Shown here: piece after piece, positions 24,449-33,551 of the stretch
Numbering within the stretch: position 1 is the stretch's first letter
Layout of the letters: the number at the start of each line of letters is the position of its first letter
Source of the DNA: G963665925 sp050596425
Lineage (GTDB): Bacteria; Bacillota; Clostridia; Peptostreptococcales; Acidaminobacteraceae
DNA: 64,000 nt
Reading direction: 5' to 3'
Assembly: GCF_050596425.1 (NCBI RefSeq)
Contig: NZ_CP192292.1
Span: 2,790,001 to 2,854,000, forward strand
Notes under the pieces: generated by a model
What the model was told of the DNA's origin: nothing
The model's input: only the letters and a program-made list of their open reading frames with translations
Databases searched by the model: none
Position numbers and translations under genes: made by a program

Positions 24449-25170
24449 CCATACACCTCAGTCAATGCATCCACATAACTCGATAGTAAGACAACAAAAA
24501 GGAAAAATCCAATGCTGACTTTAAATGGCAAGCCAAGTAGAAAAACATTCATGCCCGGCATGGCTTTGGCTAATAGTCCGAGCAACATATTTCCAATGAA
24601 CACCGTTATAATAAATGGTGCTGCAAGTTTAAATCCCAATATAAATGCTTCTTGCATTAGGTCTGTCAATTGAAGGGAAACAAACAAGTTGATAAACCCA
24701 CTGCCAACTGGTGCCACTTCATAAGACCGGGCTATAACCCGAATCAATTGATGATGACCATCAATGACAAAGAAAAGAATCATCGCAAGCACATAGAGTA
24801 AATTGGCTGATACAGCCAATTGTTCTGTCCCGATAGGATTCACAACACTCACCATTGCAAATCCAGTGTTTCTATCAATAAAAGTACCTGCTAGATATAT
24901 GCAACTCAGGGCTATTTGCATAACGGCCCCAAGCATAAGGCCAATTATGAACTCAATAATAATTAAGTAAGCCATCTCAAGCAGGGTTGTTATACCTTCA
25001 ACATATGATAGATCCACGATAGGGAGCATGACATAACTTGTGAAAAATATCAATCCTATCTTTGCCTGTGCAGGAATATTCCGACTGCTAAATACAGGTA
25101 TAATGGAAAACATGCCTGACATTCTGGAAATCATCAGAATGAGTCCCACCAACAAGGAGGTTAATATCAT
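24400..25170 (-). CDS. fliR: Flagellar export gate protein FliR
   Basis: Membrane component of the FliPQR export pore, 256 aa with about six hydrophobic helices; RMSGMFSIIPVFSSRNIPAQAKIG-type region at the start and NMLLGLLAKAMPGMNVFLLGLP near residue 200 are family hallmarks. SD GGGGG. It follows fliQ by 12 nt and overlaps flhB. Confidence 0.95.
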   Translation of the reverse strand: MILTSLLVGLILMISRMSGMFSIIPVFSSRNIPAQAKIGLIFFTSYVMLPIVDLSYVEGITTLLEMAYLIIIEFIIGLMLGAVMQIALSCIYLAGTFIDRNTGFAMVSVVNPIGTEQLAVSANLLYVLAMILFFVIDGHHQLIRVIARSYEVAPVGSGFINLFVSLQLTDLMQEAFILGFKLAAPFIITVFIGNMLLGLLAKAMPGMNVFLLGLPFKVSIGFFLFVVLLSSYVDALTEVYGWIWEMLAKIMFFIKI

Positions 25171-25182
25171 CTAATCCCCCCA

Positions 25183-25455
25183 TTATTTCAGTATGATCTT
25201 ATCTATGTAACCAAAGATAGTCATAGTCATTGACATAAGATTTTGCAGTAGCCAGGGGCCTGCTGCCATTAGCACTAAGAAAACAGCCAGTATTTTTGGA
25301 ACAAACGCCAGGGTTTGTTCCTGTATTTGCGTTGTAGCCTGAAAGACTGCCACTATCAGCCCTACCGTCAATGCAGACAGTAGCATTGGGGCCGCTAGTA
25401 ATAGAATTGTCTTTAGGGCTAATGTAAAAATATCCACTACCATGCCTTGATCCAC
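25183..25455 (-). CDS. fliQ: Flagellar export gate protein FliQ
   Basis: Small two-helix membrane subunit of the FliPQR pore, 90 aa, standard length. Contains LSALTVGLIVAVFQATTQIQEQTL, the family core between helices. Starts at a GTG with GGAGG 6 nt upstream, 12 nt after fliP. Confidence 0.95.
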   Translation of the reverse strand: MDQGMVVDIFTLALKTILLLAAPMLLSALTVGLIVAVFQATTQIQEQTLAFVPKILAVFLVLMAAGPWLLQNLMSMTMTIFGYIDKIILK

Positions 25456-25467
25456 ATTGCACCTCCA

Positions 25468-26223
25468 TTAACGTATCGACAGTATTATTTTTTCTACGAT
25501 TAAGTTCCAACCATCGACCATAATAAAGAGTAATATTTTAAATGGCATAGATATCATAACGGGCGGAAGCATCATCATCCCCAGAGCCATCAAGGTACTG
25601 GCAACAATCATATCTATAACGATAAATGGTATAAAAATTAAAAAACCAACTTCAAAACCTGTCTTAAGCTCACTGATAATAAAAGCTGGTATAAGTGCAG
25701 ATGTCGGGATCTCAGAATAGTTTGAAATATCATCTATATCCGCAAGATCAACAAATAGTTTCAAGTCCTTGGACCTGACTTGTCTAAGCATAAACTCACG
25801 GATAGGTTCTAGGGCGTTGTCTATTGCCACTTCTTGATTGATCTCCCCTGCAACAAGTGGATCGTATGCATTTGTTTTAACTTCACTTAGTACCGGTGAC
25901 ATAATGAAGAAGGTAAGAAAAAGCGCAAGCCCTATTAAAACCTGATTGGGTGGGGTTGTTTGAGTTGCCAGCGCCCGTCGTACAAATGAAAAGATGATGA
26001 TGATTCTAGTAAAACATGTCATCATCAAAAGAATAGAAGGTGCAATGGCTATTACTGTGAAAAAGAGTAGTATTTGAACCGTGGTCGCCGACTCATTACC
26101 TGACTGAGGCTGTCCAAATTCCACATTGACTGATGGAATGGTAATATCATCAGCAAAACTTGGAACATCAAGACTCGCCATGGCTAAGAGCACAAAAACG
26201 ACAACAAGGGCACATGAAATCAT
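25468..26223 (-). CDS. fliP: Flagellar export gate protein FliP
   Basis: Pore-forming subunit of the flagellar export gate. The longest frame begins at 26325 inside fliO, but the ATG at 26223 has AGGAAAGG 7 nt upstream and gives a 251-aa protein with a clean cleavable signal peptide (MISCALVVVFVLLAMASL, cleavage near FADD), as expected for FliP. Four membrane helices follow, with MTCFTRIIIIFSFVR and RALATQTTPPNQVLIGLALFL as family motifs. Confidence 0.94.
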   Translation of the reverse strand: MISCALVVVFVLLAMASLDVPSFADDITIPSVNVEFGQPQSGNESATTVQILLFFTVIAIAPSILLMMTCFTRIIIIFSFVRRALATQTTPPNQVLIGLALFLTFFIMSPVLSEVKTNAYDPLVAGEINQEVAIDNALEPIREFMLRQVRSKDLKLFVDLADIDDISNYSEIPTSALIPAFIISELKTGFEVGFLIFIPFIVIDMIVASTLMALGMMMLPPVMISMPFKILLFIMVDGWNLIVEKIILSIR

Positions 26224-26260
26224 TCGCGTGCCTTTCCTATAATTTAACCTCACCAAGCCC

Positions 26261-26668
26261 CTATTCATCATCTGTTTCATCCTGTTCCCTATCTTTTTTT
26301 GGCATCCATTTTGAGAATACATCATTGAAATTGACTTGTGATTGTGTCATATCAAAATCAAGATCGCTTCTTTTGTCTAGTAAGGTGGTGCCATTTTTGT
26401 CGATACATAGTATGTAATACGTTCCCTTGACCTCAACAATCGTAATAGACCGATCGAGACCCATGGGCATTTTTTCCACAATACGCATATGCTTACTGAA
26501 CAAATTTTTCTGACCAGCATTTGTTGCACGACGTATGATAAAGTACACTAAAAACAAGACCAGAAAAAACAAGGCAGAATTAATAATTGAACCCGTGGTT
26601 AAATTATCAATTGCACTATCTGGTCCAGCTTTTAAAAGCGTATAAAGTGGAAAGGAAACTTGCTTCAT
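26261..26668 (-). CDS. fliO: Flagellar biogenesis protein FliO
   Basis: 135 aa, single membrane helix (about 29-46) followed by a small cytoplasmic beta domain (MRIVEKMPMGLDRSITIVEVKGTYYILCID is its core, about 62-90) and an acidic tail. FliO chaperones assembly of the FliP ring. Sits between cheY and fliP, where Bacillus has fliZ, its functional equivalent. Confidence 0.88.
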   Translation of the reverse strand: MKQVSFPLYTLLKAGPDSAIDNLTTGSIINSALFFLVLFLVYFIIRRATNAGQKNLFSKHMRIVEKMPMGLDRSITIVEVKGTYYILCIDKNGTTLLDKRSDLDFDMTQSQVNFNDVFSKWMPKKDREQDETDDE

Positions 26669-26691
26669 TTTGCAACGTCCCCTTCCACGAA

Positions 26692-27054
26692 TTAACCTAA
26701 GACTTTCTTAACAGCTTCAATAACACGATCCGCCTGGAAAGGCTTTACGATAAAGTCTCTTGCGCCAGCTTGAATCGATTCAATAACCATAGCTTGCTGA
26801 CCCATTGCAGAACACATAACAATTTTAGCATTTGGATCAATCTTTTTAATCTCTTTAACAGCTTGAATACCATCTACTTCTGGCATTGTAATATCCATAA
26901 TAACCAGGTCTGGATTCAATTCTTTATACTTTTCAATAGCTTTCTGCCCATTCTCAGCTTCACCAAGAACCGTATACCCATTTTTTGTTAATACATCCTT
27001 AACCATCATACGCATAAATGCAGCATCATCAACAACTAATATTCCTTGAGACAT
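26692..27054 (-). CDS. cheY: Chemotaxis response regulator CheY
   Basis: 120-aa single receiver domain. Phospho-acceptor D54 (DLVIMDITMPEVDG), acidic pair D9-D10, and the conserved C-terminal lysine in FIVKPF. Phosphorylated by CheA and binds the FliM and FliY N-terminal motifs encoded just upstream. SD AGGAGG. Confidence 0.96.
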   Translation of the reverse strand: MSQGILVVDDAAFMRMMVKDVLTKNGYTVLGEAENGQKAIEKYKELNPDLVIMDITMPEVDGIQAVKEIKKIDPNAKIVMCSAMGQQAMVIESIQAGARDFIVKPFQADRVIEAVKKVLG

Positions 27055-27075
27055 ATAAAATCCTCCTTAAAATTG

Positions 27076-28272
27076 CTAAGCATTATTGATTCTTTTTTCA
27101 GGTACAATGATGTCCGTAATTCGAACACCGTAGTTTTCATCGACAACGACAACTTCCCCTTTTGCTATCTTTCTGCCGTTTGCCAAAATGTCCAATGACT
27201 CACCCACAAGTCTATCTAGTTCAATCACTGTGCCTATACCAAATTCAAGTATTTCGCTTATTTTTTTTGAAGTTCGGCCCAGTTCAACAGTAATTTCTAG
27301 TGGAACGTCTTTAATCAGACCTATGTCTGATGCAAAGCTTTGACCAGCTGCGGAACCATCAAAATTTTCGTACTGAAACGGTTGTGCATTAACCGGATTG
27401 ACGTGTTGTCTTGGTGGTGCCTGCTGATACATAGGTTGTTGCGGCGGCTCAGCATAGGCTGGCTGCTGCGGTTGCTGTGGCGTTGCTTGCGGTGGCGCTT
27501 GTGGCGCCGACTGCTGTGGTGCCATAGCTGGTGCTTCTTGTGCAGGTGGCGGAGTCTGCTGTGTTGGCATTTCCGGTTCTGCAACATCTTGAGGTGTACT
27601 TGACTCTAGTAAACTTGTCACAAGCTGCTTAGCAACATCCACTGGAAGTATCTGCATGATTTCACTGTCAATTAAATCCCCAACAGTCATCTTAAATGCA
27701 GTTTTTACTAATGGTTCGTTTACATCAATGCCAAATGAACTAATATCAATGTTTGATATTGCCTCATATATAGCCTCCGGTGGAGAAATATCCACCTTGG
27801 TTGCTAACATTTCTGATAGTGATGTGGAAGCAGATCCAATCATTTGGTTCATAGCTTCCCCGATTGCTGACAAGTGTAAGTCTGTTAACTCTTCTGGTAC
27901 ATTTGTACCATCTCCACCCATCATTAAATCAGTTATTATTTTTACATCACTTTCTCGAAGGATTAAAAGATTCAATCCCTCTATACCTATTTTATACTTA
28001 ATATGGATCATGACAAGCGGATCTTCAAAATCTTTTGAGAGTTCCGCCATATTTGTCTCAGAAACACGTGGTGTTGTAATGGTTACTTTTTGGCCAAGCA
28101 GTGTGAAAAGAGTCGTTGCCGCCGTTCCCATACTTATATTTCCTACTTCACCCAGTGCATCCTTTTCATCATCAGTAAGATGCGTTACACCTGCATCAGC
28201 GGAAGATGAATCATCCGAGTCTCCACCCGTTAGTAAAGCATCTATTTCTTCTTGGGAAAGCATATCAGCCAT
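27076..28272 (-). CDS. fliY: Flagellar switch protein FliY (CheC-like plus FliN domains)
   Basis: C-ring protein of Gram-positive bacteria that combines CheY-P phosphatase and switch functions, 398 aa. The N-terminal LSQEEIDALL (5-14) is a CheY-P binding motif like that of FliM. A CheC-like domain (about 30-215) carries both E-x2-N sites (EVGNISMGT and EAMNQMIGS). A Gln/Pro-rich linker (about 225-305) is followed by the FliN/SpoA C-terminal domain (IGLIKDVPLEITVELGRTSK, about 318-398). Overlaps fliM by 8 nt. Confidence 0.95.
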   Translation of the reverse strand: MADMLSQEEIDALLTGGDSDDSSSADAGVTHLTDDEKDALGEVGNISMGTAATTLFTLLGQKVTITTPRVSETNMAELSKDFEDPLVMIHIKYKIGIEGLNLLILRESDVKIITDLMMGGDGTNVPEELTDLHLSAIGEAMNQMIGSASTSLSEMLATKVDISPPEAIYEAISNIDISSFGIDVNEPLVKTAFKMTVGDLIDSEIMQILPVDVAKQLVTSLLESSTPQDVAEPEMPTQQTPPPAQEAPAMAPQQSAPQAPPQATPQQPQQPAYAEPPQQPMYQQAPPRQHVNPVNAQPFQYENFDGSAAGQSFASDIGLIKDVPLEITVELGRTSKKISEILEFGIGTVIELDRLVGESLDILANGRKIAKGEVVVVDENYGVRITDIIVPEKRINNA

Positions 28273-29266
28273 CTACTTCATCTCCTTCCATTAGAGATTT
28301 TGTTATTTTGACAGCAACCTTGTTCTTTTTAGAACCCGGTCTACCGTAAAACTGCAAGTCTTTTTCTACATAAACTTCGAAATCTTCTTCTGTTTTCTTA
28401 TCGAGCATTACGATATCACCCGTTTGAAGGCCAATGAGTTCTAAGACTGTGATGCTTGTTTTCCCCACCACCGTACGAATATCGACTTCACTAGACCCAA
28501 CATTGTAATGAAGAGCATCTCTTTCATCGTCTGTACTATCTTTTCTCTGACTCTTTGAGAACCAAAGTTTGGAACTTAGATTTGGCAGTATTGGTTCTAT
28601 TACAAAGTGAGGTATACAGACATTTATCATGCCTTCAACCTCCCCGACTTTTACACTAAATGTTACGAGTGCAATAGACTCAGCCGGTGAAACAATCTGG
28701 GCAAACTGTGAGTTCGTTTCAATGGCTTCAAGTTTTGGCCTGAGTTCAATAATATTCCCCCAAGGTTCTCGAAGTAAGTTTATGAATTTTATAAGGACCG
28801 TTTTAAGCAGCGTCATCTCAATCTCTGTAAGAGCCCTATGCTCCTTATGCACACTGGCACCGGCACCGCCTAAGACACGTTCGATCATTGCAAATGCAAT
28901 ATCTGTCGATAAATCAATAATGATCTGTCCATCAAGAGGTGCGAAGTCTACAATGCCAAGTATTGCTGGATTTGAAATAGAATTGCTGAATTCATTATAA
29001 ATCAAACTCTGAACGGATAAAACCTCAATTTCAATAAAAGTACGTAAATAACCTGAAAGAAAGTTATTAAGGAGCCTAGAGAAGTTCTCATGAATAATCT
29101 CCAGGGTTCTCAACTGATCTTTTGCAAACTTATCCGGCCGAGAAAAATCGTATTTTCTTACCTTTTTCTCATGGGTTACTTCTTCAATCTCTTTTACATT
29201 AACCTCACCGGTACTAAGGGCGGACAGGAGTTCGTCAATTTCATTTTGCGACAATACATCTGACAT
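28265..29266 (-). CDS. fliM: Flagellar motor switch protein FliM
   Basis: C-ring subunit that receives CheY-P, 333 aa. The N-terminal LSQNEIDELLSAL (5-17) is the CheY-binding segment; the middle CheC-like domain has the GGAG motif (RVLGGAGASVHKEHRALTEIE); the C-terminal SpoA domain starts near residue 250. SD AAAGGAGG. Upstream and overlapping with fliY. Confidence 0.96.
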   Translation of the reverse strand: MSDVLSQNEIDELLSALSTGEVNVKEIEEVTHEKKVRKYDFSRPDKFAKDQLRTLEIIHENFSRLLNNFLSGYLRTFIEIEVLSVQSLIYNEFSNSISNPAILGIVDFAPLDGQIIIDLSTDIAFAMIERVLGGAGASVHKEHRALTEIEMTLLKTVLIKFINLLREPWGNIIELRPKLEAIETNSQFAQIVSPAESIALVTFSVKVGEVEGMINVCIPHFVIEPILPNLSSKLWFSKSQRKDSTDDERDALHYNVGSSEVDIRTVVGKTSITVLELIGLQTGDIVMLDKKTEEDFEVYVEKDLQFYGRPGSKKNKVAVKITKSLMEGDEVDG

Positions 29267-29299
29267 TTACCTCACCTCCTTTATTCTAATCATATTATA

Positions 29300-29713
29300 T
29301 TAGCCCTGAATGATAAACTGAAGGAAATAAACATTGGTAATGGTTTCAGCATCTGTTTCCAAAACTTCAATAATCATCTCTTTAATTTCCTCTCGAGTCC
29401 GTTCTTGAAAACTCGGACTTTGAGTTTGTTCATAGGTTTTTCTTCTGAAAATCTCATACACATTGTTAACGATTTTTGTTTTATTAGTTGTTAGGGATTC
29501 TAAAATTGTTTCATCTGTGTATTCGACAACCATGTTGAACTTTAGTATTTTGCTTTCATCCGCTAAGTTGGTATAAAGTTCTCCGACTTCATACTCTGCG
29601 TATACAACCGGTTCGGGCTCATCTGAACCACTCGACATAACAAAGAAAACCCCTCCTCCAACGATCGCCAAAAGTACAACCGCTGCCACTATTATAATCA
29701 CTGTCTTATTCAT
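29300..29713 (-). CDS. fliL: Flagellar basal-body protein FliL
   Basis: 137 aa with one N-terminal membrane helix (about 5-26) and a periplasm-side (extracytoplasmic) stomatin-like domain; the end DAETITNVYFLQFIIQG is the family terminus. FliL rings surround the stator units and increase their output. The ATG overlaps the motB stop by 4 nt. Confidence 0.93.
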   Translation of the reverse strand: MNKTVIIIVAAVVLLAIVGGGVFFVMSSGSDEPEPVVYAEYEVGELYTNLADESKILKFNMVVEYTDETILESLTTNKTKIVNNVYEIFRRKTYEQTQSPSFQERTREEIKEMIIEVLETDAETITNVYFLQFIIQG

Positions 29714-30486
29714 TGTGTACTCTCCTCTGTATTGTTATCGAGCCCAGGGATTCTCGACTCAAAAAAACGACTCAAGATGACAATATCAACGCGACGGTTT
29801 TTGGCTCTGCCTTCTGGTGTTGCATTGTCTGCAATTGGATAATATTCTCCGTATCCAGAAGCCGAAAGTCTATCTGGAGCAATTTCTGCATCATTGATGA
29901 AGAATTTTATGACATTTGTAGAACGTGTGGTTGAAAGTTCCCAATTGGAAGGAAACCTCAATGTATTAATTGGAATGTTATCCGTATGTCCCTCAACTCT
30001 AACAGCTCTATCTGCAAATTCTTCATTTTTGAGAAGTTCTCCTATAAAGAGCAGAATTTCTTCAGAACTTTTTTTGAGATTCGCACTGCCTGAATCAAAT
30101 AGGGCGTTATCCTTGAATCGAATTATTAACCCGCGAGAATCAAATTCAACAGACACCTCTGATTCAATTTCTTTTATTTCAATATACTCTTCAATAGTCT
30201 CTTTGAGTATTTCTAAATTGTCTTCGACCTGTTGTGTTGTCTCAGTGATATTGGACTCAGGCAAGGCCTCAAATATTAAATCATTTTGGTTGAGCGTGAC
30301 CCCGCCGGATAATATGCCCGCAGACCCTTGAAAGGACTGCATAACCTGTTCAAATTTTTGTGCATCGATGTTTGAAAACGCAAAGAGCATTACAAAGAAT
30401 GCCATAAGAAGCGTTACCATATCACCATATGTAGTCATCCATTCCGGTGCGCCGGATTTGCATTCAGGACATTTCTTTTCAGCCAT
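29710..30486 (-). CDS. motB: Stator protein MotB
   Basis: 258 aa from the ATG at 30486, one base after the motA stop; a GTG at 30498 inside motA is less likely. Membrane helix about 20-42 with the proton-carrying D22 in TTYGDMVTLLMAFF. The C-terminal OmpA-like domain (about 120-250, VRVEGHTDNIPI, ELSTTRSTNVIKFF) binds peptidoglycan. The N-terminal CPEC pair (C6, C9) is notable. The TTYGD sequence does not by itself decide between proton and sodium drive. Confidence 0.95.
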   Translation of the reverse strand: MAEKKCPECKSGAPEWMTTYGDMVTLLMAFFVMLFAFSNIDAQKFEQVMQSFQGSAGILSGGVTLNQNDLIFEALPESNITETTQQVEDNLEILKETIEEYIEIKEIESEVSVEFDSRGLIIRFKDNALFDSGSANLKKSSEEILLFIGELLKNEEFADRAVRVEGHTDNIPINTLRFPSNWELSTTRSTNVIKFFINDAEIAPDRLSASGYGEYYPIADNATPEGRAKNRRVDIVILSRFFESRIPGLDNNTEESTQ

Positions 30487-30487
30487 A

Positions 30488-31276
30488 TTACTCTTCACCT
30501 TCTCCAGCTTCAGTGCCTATTGTTTTACGAACATTTGGCGGAAGGAATGCCTTTAGTTTCTCTTCTATAATACGAGGGTTTTCTCCTGCTTGTATTGACA
30601 ATAAACCCTCAATCATAACCTGTCTTATAAGTTGTTCTTCAGCACTATTAATTCCAAGTTTTTGTCCTAGTGGAATCCAGAATAGATTGGCAAACAGTGA
30701 CCCATAAAATGTCGTTAGAAGCGCAACCGCCATGGCTGGACCGATAGAACTCGGATCACTTAGGTTCTTAAGCATGGCAACAAGTCCAATCAGGGTACCA
30801 ATCATACCGAAAGCCGGCATAAGAGCGCCCAGAGTGTCAAAATATCCTTTACCTGCCGAATGCCTATCCTGAAGACTACCAAGCTCTGTTTCAAGGATGT
30901 TCTTTACCAGTTCAGGATCAGTACCATCGACAATCAGCATAACACCTTTTTGAAGAAACTCATCTTGAATGTCATTTACAGCTTCTTCAAGGGCAAGTAA
31001 GCCTTCACGTCTTGCCACATTGGCTAAGTCAATGACCTTTCCAATAATTTCGTTTGTTTTAAAATCATTTGGCTTTATGGCTTTTGAGAAAACTTTCCCA
31101 AATGCTGTGGTTGATGATAGAGGAAAGGCAACCATCGTGCCTGCAAAACCACCACCAATTACAATAAGAATGGAGCCGGTATCGATAAAGTCTCCCAGGG
31201 CACTACCACCTGATAGAATCCCCCAGACGACCAGAACGAGTCCGAGTATCATCCCGCCTATACTAGCTATATCCAA
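30488..31276 (-). CDS. motA: Stator protein MotA
   Basis: 262 aa, four membrane helices; the large cytoplasmic loop has RREGLLALE and the helix 3-4 region has GTLIGLVAMLKNLSDPSSIGPAMAVALLTTFYGSLFAN-type features (about 165-205). Five MotA surround two MotB to form the ion-driven stator. Starts at a TTG with GGGGTG 6 nt upstream, 3 nt after flbD. The motAB genes lie inside the flagellar cluster, unlike in B. subtilis. Confidence 0.95.
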   Translation of the reverse strand: MDIASIGGMILGLVLVVWGILSGGSALGDFIDTGSILIVIGGGFAGTMVAFPLSSTTAFGKVFSKAIKPNDFKTNEIIGKVIDLANVARREGLLALEEAVNDIQDEFLQKGVMLIVDGTDPELVKNILETELGSLQDRHSAGKGYFDTLGALMPAFGMIGTLIGLVAMLKNLSDPSSIGPAMAVALLTTFYGSLFANLFWIPLGQKLGINSAEEQLIRQVMIEGLLSIQAGENPRIIEEKLKAFLPPNVRKTIGTEAGEGEE

Positions 31277-31279
31277 TCG

Positions 31280-31498
31280 TTACACCCCGCTTTTCTCATC
31301 GTCAGATAGAACGACGATATGGTTAATCTTTTTTCTATATTTTACTATTCGTTCAATAACCTCGTCAACACCCTCTGAAACGACGAAACGGTTGCCATTA
31401 TTAAGTGTTACGACTGTGTCCGGTGTTTCTTCAATAATCTCAATCAACTCACAATTCAAAACAAATACTTTCCCATTTAATCTGGTTAATTTTATCAC
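31280..31498 (-). CDS. flbD: FlbD/SwrD family protein
   Basis: 72 aa, begins MIKLTRLNGKVFVLNCELIE from a GTG. Matches the small FlbD family found next to flgE and motA; the Bacillus member (SwrD) increases flagellar torque by supporting stator function, in line with motAB directly downstream here. The C-terminus is charged (YRKKINHIVVLSDDEKSGV). Confidence 0.9.
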   Translation of the reverse strand: MIKLTRLNGKVFVLNCELIEIIEETPDTVVTLNNGNRFVVSEGVDEVIERIVKYRKKINHIVVLSDDEKSGV

Positions 31499-31520
31499 TT
31501 CATCACCAATTTCTAAAAGG

Positions 31521-31545
31521 AGTCCGGGCGCAGGAGCCCGGAACT
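31521..31545 (-). other. GC-rich hairpin between flgE and flbD
   Basis: TCCGGGC (31523-31529) and GCCCGGA (31536-31542) form a 7-bp stem with a 6-nt loop, extended by two pairs across a bulge. On the minus strand it is followed only by CCTTTT, so it would be a weak terminator that lowers flbD-motAB expression relative to flgE, or an mRNA 3'-end stabiliser. Confidence 0.5.
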
Positions 31546-31627
31546 CACAAATTCAAAGATTAATATGGTCAAAGCATTCGTAAAATTAACTTGACCTTAT
31601 TATGCCGTTTATCTGCTTAAACTCTAT

Positions 31628-33052
31628 CTATCGCTTCAAACTTACAAGTTCTTGCAGAATTTCATCAGATGTCGTAATAACTCTTGAGTTGGCCTGGAAA
31701 CCACGTTGCGTTGTAATCATATCTGTGAATTCTGCTGACAGGTCAACGTTTGACATTTCCAGTGCACCCGGTGTTAAGGCACCCATACTCCCTGAAGCAG
31801 GTGAGCCATATTTTGGTGTACCCGAGTTAATTGTTTCAGAGAACAAGTTGCCGCCGACTTTTAAAAGACCTGATGGGTTATCAAAGTCTGCTAGTGCAAT
31901 TGTGGCAAGTGTTTCTCTATCCCCATTTGTAAAGATACCAACCACTTCACCATTCGATGAAATCGTAAAGTTTTCGATAACGCCAGCAGCGTTGCCGTCA
32001 ACTGCCTTTACATTAGCATCTGTGGTTTGTGAGAAATGGCTTAGGTTTTCAAATATGGAATCGCCTGTGTCAGCTGATGGATCAAGCACAAGTGTAATAG
32101 CATCTACACCACCGGCTTGGATAGTAATGCTCGGTGTGACCGTATTGCCTGTATCACTATAGCCAGTTACCGCATCAGCACCACCAGTAGAAGCATATAG
32201 GTTACCATTTACCTCTGTAAACGTCATTTGATCAACAAGTCTCAAAAAGTTACCCTTTTCGTCAAACTCTGCAAAAATAGCTGCAGTGGTTGGGTTATTC
32301 GCTAAATCGGCTGTTGTTCCACCATTTGTGATGTTGGCATTATCTGTAAGAACGCCCAAATCAGTTCCATCACCAACTGCAGGAATTTGAATCATTCTGT
32401 AACTAAATCCAGGCTCTGCCGTTGGAGGCGTTGTATATTTCTGACCAATATTAACGGTTACTGTATTTGTGTTCCCAACAGAATCATAAACATCCACCGT
32501 CATTGAATGTGCGATGTTTGTGTCTTCATCCACTTCTTCAGTGAAATGAATATTACCATTAACATCCAGCGTCTCAGTCATCGTTGCATTCATAGTTTCA
32601 GATTGGTTTATCTGAACTGGTTTAAAATCTTCATCAAGTACCTTATACCCATTTGGAGCCACTAAGAATCCAAGTCTATCAACTGTAAAGTTGCCAGCTC
32701 TTGAGTAAAACTTATTAAGACCAGAACTATCCGGCGACAAGATGAAATATCCACTACCATCGATCATTAAATCCGTTTGATTATCCGTTCTTTGTGTTGC
32801 ACCTTGAGTGTGATAAACAGTGATACTTGACAGATTTGCACCTAGGCCAACCTGTTGTGGGTTTGTACCACCACGTCCACTTTGTGAGGACGACCCCGCA
32901 CCCGAAAGCGTCTGGTTAAAAGCTTCCGCAAAAGTTACTTTAGACGCTTTATACCCAACTGTGTTAACGTTAGCAATATTGTTACCAATTACGTCCATAC
33001 GTGTCTGGTGTGCACGAAGTGCAGAAACACCAGAGTACATTGATCGCATCAT
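31628..33052 (-). CDS. flgE: Flagellar hook protein FlgE
   Basis: 474 aa. N-terminal rod/hook helix MYSGVSALRAHQTRMDVIGNNIANVNT-type (about 5-31), then TVGYKASKVTFAEAF; variable middle domains with many Thr/Asn/Asp (about 130-380); C-terminal helix with TTQRGFQANSRVITTSDEIL. Polymerises into the hook, length set by FliK. No signal peptide; exported by the flagellar gate. SD AAGGAGG 8 nt before the first of two ATGs. Confidence 0.95.
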   Translation of the reverse strand: MMRSMYSGVSALRAHQTRMDVIGNNIANVNTVGYKASKVTFAEAFNQTLSGAGSSSQSGRGGTNPQQVGLGANLSSITVYHTQGATQRTDNQTDLMIDGSGYFILSPDSSGLNKFYSRAGNFTVDRLGFLVAPNGYKVLDEDFKPVQINQSETMNATMTETLDVNGNIHFTEEVDEDTNIAHSMTVDVYDSVGNTNTVTVNIGQKYTTPPTAEPGFSYRMIQIPAVGDGTDLGVLTDNANITNGGTTADLANNPTTAAIFAEFDEKGNFLRLVDQMTFTEVNGNLYASTGGADAVTGYSDTGNTVTPSITIQAGGVDAITLVLDPSADTGDSIFENLSHFSQTTDANVKAVDGNAAGVIENFTISSNGEVVGIFTNGDRETLATIALADFDNPSGLLKVGGNLFSETINSGTPKYGSPASGSMGALTPGALEMSNVDLSAEFTDMITTQRGFQANSRVITTSDEILQELVSLKR

Positions 33053-33088
33053 AACTTTGACCTCCTTAGATCATATGATGCGCGGTTT

Positions 33089-33114
33089 AGGTTTCATCTA
33101 TCGGTCAGAAACCT
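33089..33114 (-). other. Hairpin in the flgE leader
   Basis: AGGTTTC (minus, 33114-33108 as AGGTTTC read 5'-3') and GAAACCT (33095-33089) give a 7-bp stem with a 12-nt loop containing TGACCGATAG. A short palindrome (ATCATATGAT) follows before the SD. It may tune hook-protein synthesis. The loop resembles a sigma-28 -10 box but no -35 box fits. Confidence 0.35.
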
Positions 33115-33138
33115 TTGACTTCCTGTTATAGGTCCAGT

Positions 33139-33540
33139 CTATATAATTACCGCGCCATCTATCTTAGTAAATACATTTTCCTTGAGCTGATCTTCTGCAG
33201 CTGCTGTAATGATTGTACGGTTCTTTATGCTTGCAACAAATGCTTTATCACCCATTATAATGAGGGCATCTTTTACACCTTTTGATTCTGCTTTGTTCAC
33301 TGCATTATTCAGTTTTTCTATATCACTGTCTTCTAGTTTGATATTCCTTGATTCCAGTCTTTGAATCGCGTGTTTTGAAAATTTGACTTGGTCGTTGTTT
33401 TGAATTTTATCAAGAATCTCATTGAAGCTTTTTTGTGGCTTCACATTGTTCTGATTTTGAATATTTTGCGAAACTTGACCTGTTCCAGTGATCTTTGCTT
33501 TTCTCAGTACATAATCATTATTCATTTTAATAGGGTTCAT
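33139..33540 (-). CDS. Flagellar operon protein of the flg_new (TIGR02530) type
   Basis: 133 aa. Core VKFSKHAIQRLESRNIKLEDSDIEKLNNAVNKAESKG-type region (about 55-90), and DALIIMGDKAFVASIKNRTIIT (written in parts; about 90-112), features of the small protein found between flgD and flgE in Firmicutes. No membrane segment. Role in hook assembly is inferred from position. Confidence 0.85.
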   Translation of the reverse strand: MNPIKMNNDYVLRKAKITGTGQVSQNIQNQNNVKPQKSFNEILDKIQNNDQVKFSKHAIQRLESRNIKLEDSDIEKLNNAVNKAESKGVKDALIIMGDKAFVASIKNRTIITAAAEDQLKENVFTKIDGAVII

Positions 33541-33551
33541 ATCATCACAAC

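Noticed and set aside
25199..25510. 103-codon minus-strand frame overlapping fliQ and the end of fliP
   Set aside because: Different frame from the clear FliQ; Gly/Asn-rich nonsense sequence and no SD.
27656..28294. 212-codon plus-strand open frame over fliY
   Set aside because: Antisense to fliY with a low-complexity Ser/Ile-rich translation; no support.
30969..31583. 204-codon plus-strand open frame over motA/flbD
   Set aside because: Antisense to motA and flbD; not a plausible protein.
31602..32162. 186-codon plus-strand open frame over flgE
   Set aside because: Antisense to flgE; composition mirrors the hook gene and there is no SD.
33096..33107. CCGATAG in the flgE leader as a sigma-28 promoter
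   Set aside because: No TAAA box at 15-16 nt upstream; the stretch is the loop of a hairpin.
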